Positions 6,125-6,214 of a stretch of 6,214 nucleotides of DNA are shown one piece after another. The notes under the pieces are model-generated. The model worked only from the letters and a program-made list of their open reading frames with translations. It did no database searches and had not been told where the DNA came from. Numbering within the stretch: position 1 is the stretch's first letter; each line of letters opens with the position of its first letter. The stretch comes from an uncultured Treponema sp. (GTDB taxonomy: Bacteria > Spirochaetota > Spirochaetia > Treponematales > Treponemataceae). The stretch lies in contig CALAEZ010000015.1 of the NCBI GenBank assembly GCA_937891125.1, forward strand, positions 1 through 6,214, written 5' to 3'. The position numbers and the translations under genes were made by a program.

Positions 6125-6214
6125 TGCGCACACAGCTTTCTTTTTGTGCGAGCGCAGCATCATCAGGCGCTCGAGCGCATCCTCATCTATACCCAAATTT
6201 TTTTTTTTACGCTA
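6109..6214. other. Ambiguous region upstream of bioY with an 11-base homopolymer
   Basis: About 100 bases lie between the bioY control region and the window edge. On the minus strand the bioY frame stays open from a TAG at 6212-6214 through an A11 tract (T11 on the plus strand, 6198-6208) and encodes the plausible-looking GIDEDALERLMMLRSHKKK. The next minus-strand frame reads SVKKKIWV and stops at TAG 6187-6189, which could be the end of an upstream gene. On the plus strand ATG 6124 has AAGGAG (6109-6114) nine bases ahead and stays open for 30 codons to the window edge, so a divergent gene is also possible. The window is too short to decide. Confidence 0.3.

Noticed and set aside
6068..6196. 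TTG at 6196 as the bioY start
   Set aside because: It follows an A11 tract with no ribosome-binding site, and the extension is not part of known BioY proteins. AGAGG ahead of ATG 6067 is clearly better.
6167..6208. GCGCTCGAGCGC palindrome followed by T11 as a plus-strand terminator
   Set aside because: The palindrome has no loop and lies about 19 bases before the T-run, too far for an intrinsic terminator.

Overview
The window looks like an ordinary chromosomal stretch of a bacterium of medium G+C. My best guess is a treponeme-like spirochaete. That rests on the combination of a PreP/falcilysin-type M16C protease, a tocopherol-cyclase-like hypothetical protein and a compact bioY-bioM-bioN cluster, not on any marker gene, so it is weak and a clostridial or other anaerobe is possible. 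No tRNA, rRNA, CRISPR array, insertion sequence or phage gene was seen.

Layout: the left two thirds reads rightward. It starts inside a large M16C metalloprotease gene whose 5' end, including the zinc site, is outside the window. A 72-residue acidic protein of unknown function follows, then a 388-residue protein with hallmarks of the tocopherol-cyclase-like (lipocalin/AttH-like) family. The right third reads leftward and is a tightly packed biotin ECF-transporter operon in transcription order bioY (substrate-binding membrane protein), bioM (ATPase), bioN (transmembrane coupling protein). BioY and bioM overlap by 4 bases, and bioM and bioN are 10 bases apart. The two gene sets converge with only 16 bases between their stop codons.

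How the genes work together: BioY captures biotin in the membrane, BioN couples it mechanically to a BioM dimer, and ATP hydrolysis drives uptake. All three proteins keep their diagnostic motifs, so the transporter looks functional. No biotin synthesis gene is visible. The rightward genes show no obvious functional link to biotin.

The most interesting non-coding signal is upstream of bioY: a 12-base inverted repeat (11 of 12 positions matching, 19-base spacer) that covers the bioY start codon and ribosome-binding region on one side and a candidate -10 box on the other. Its arms resemble BirA biotin-operator half-sites. Beyond it lies about 100 bases of ambiguous sequence with an 11-base A/T homopolymer, which may be the edge of a neighbouring gene. 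I did not find a convincing novel multi-gene system.
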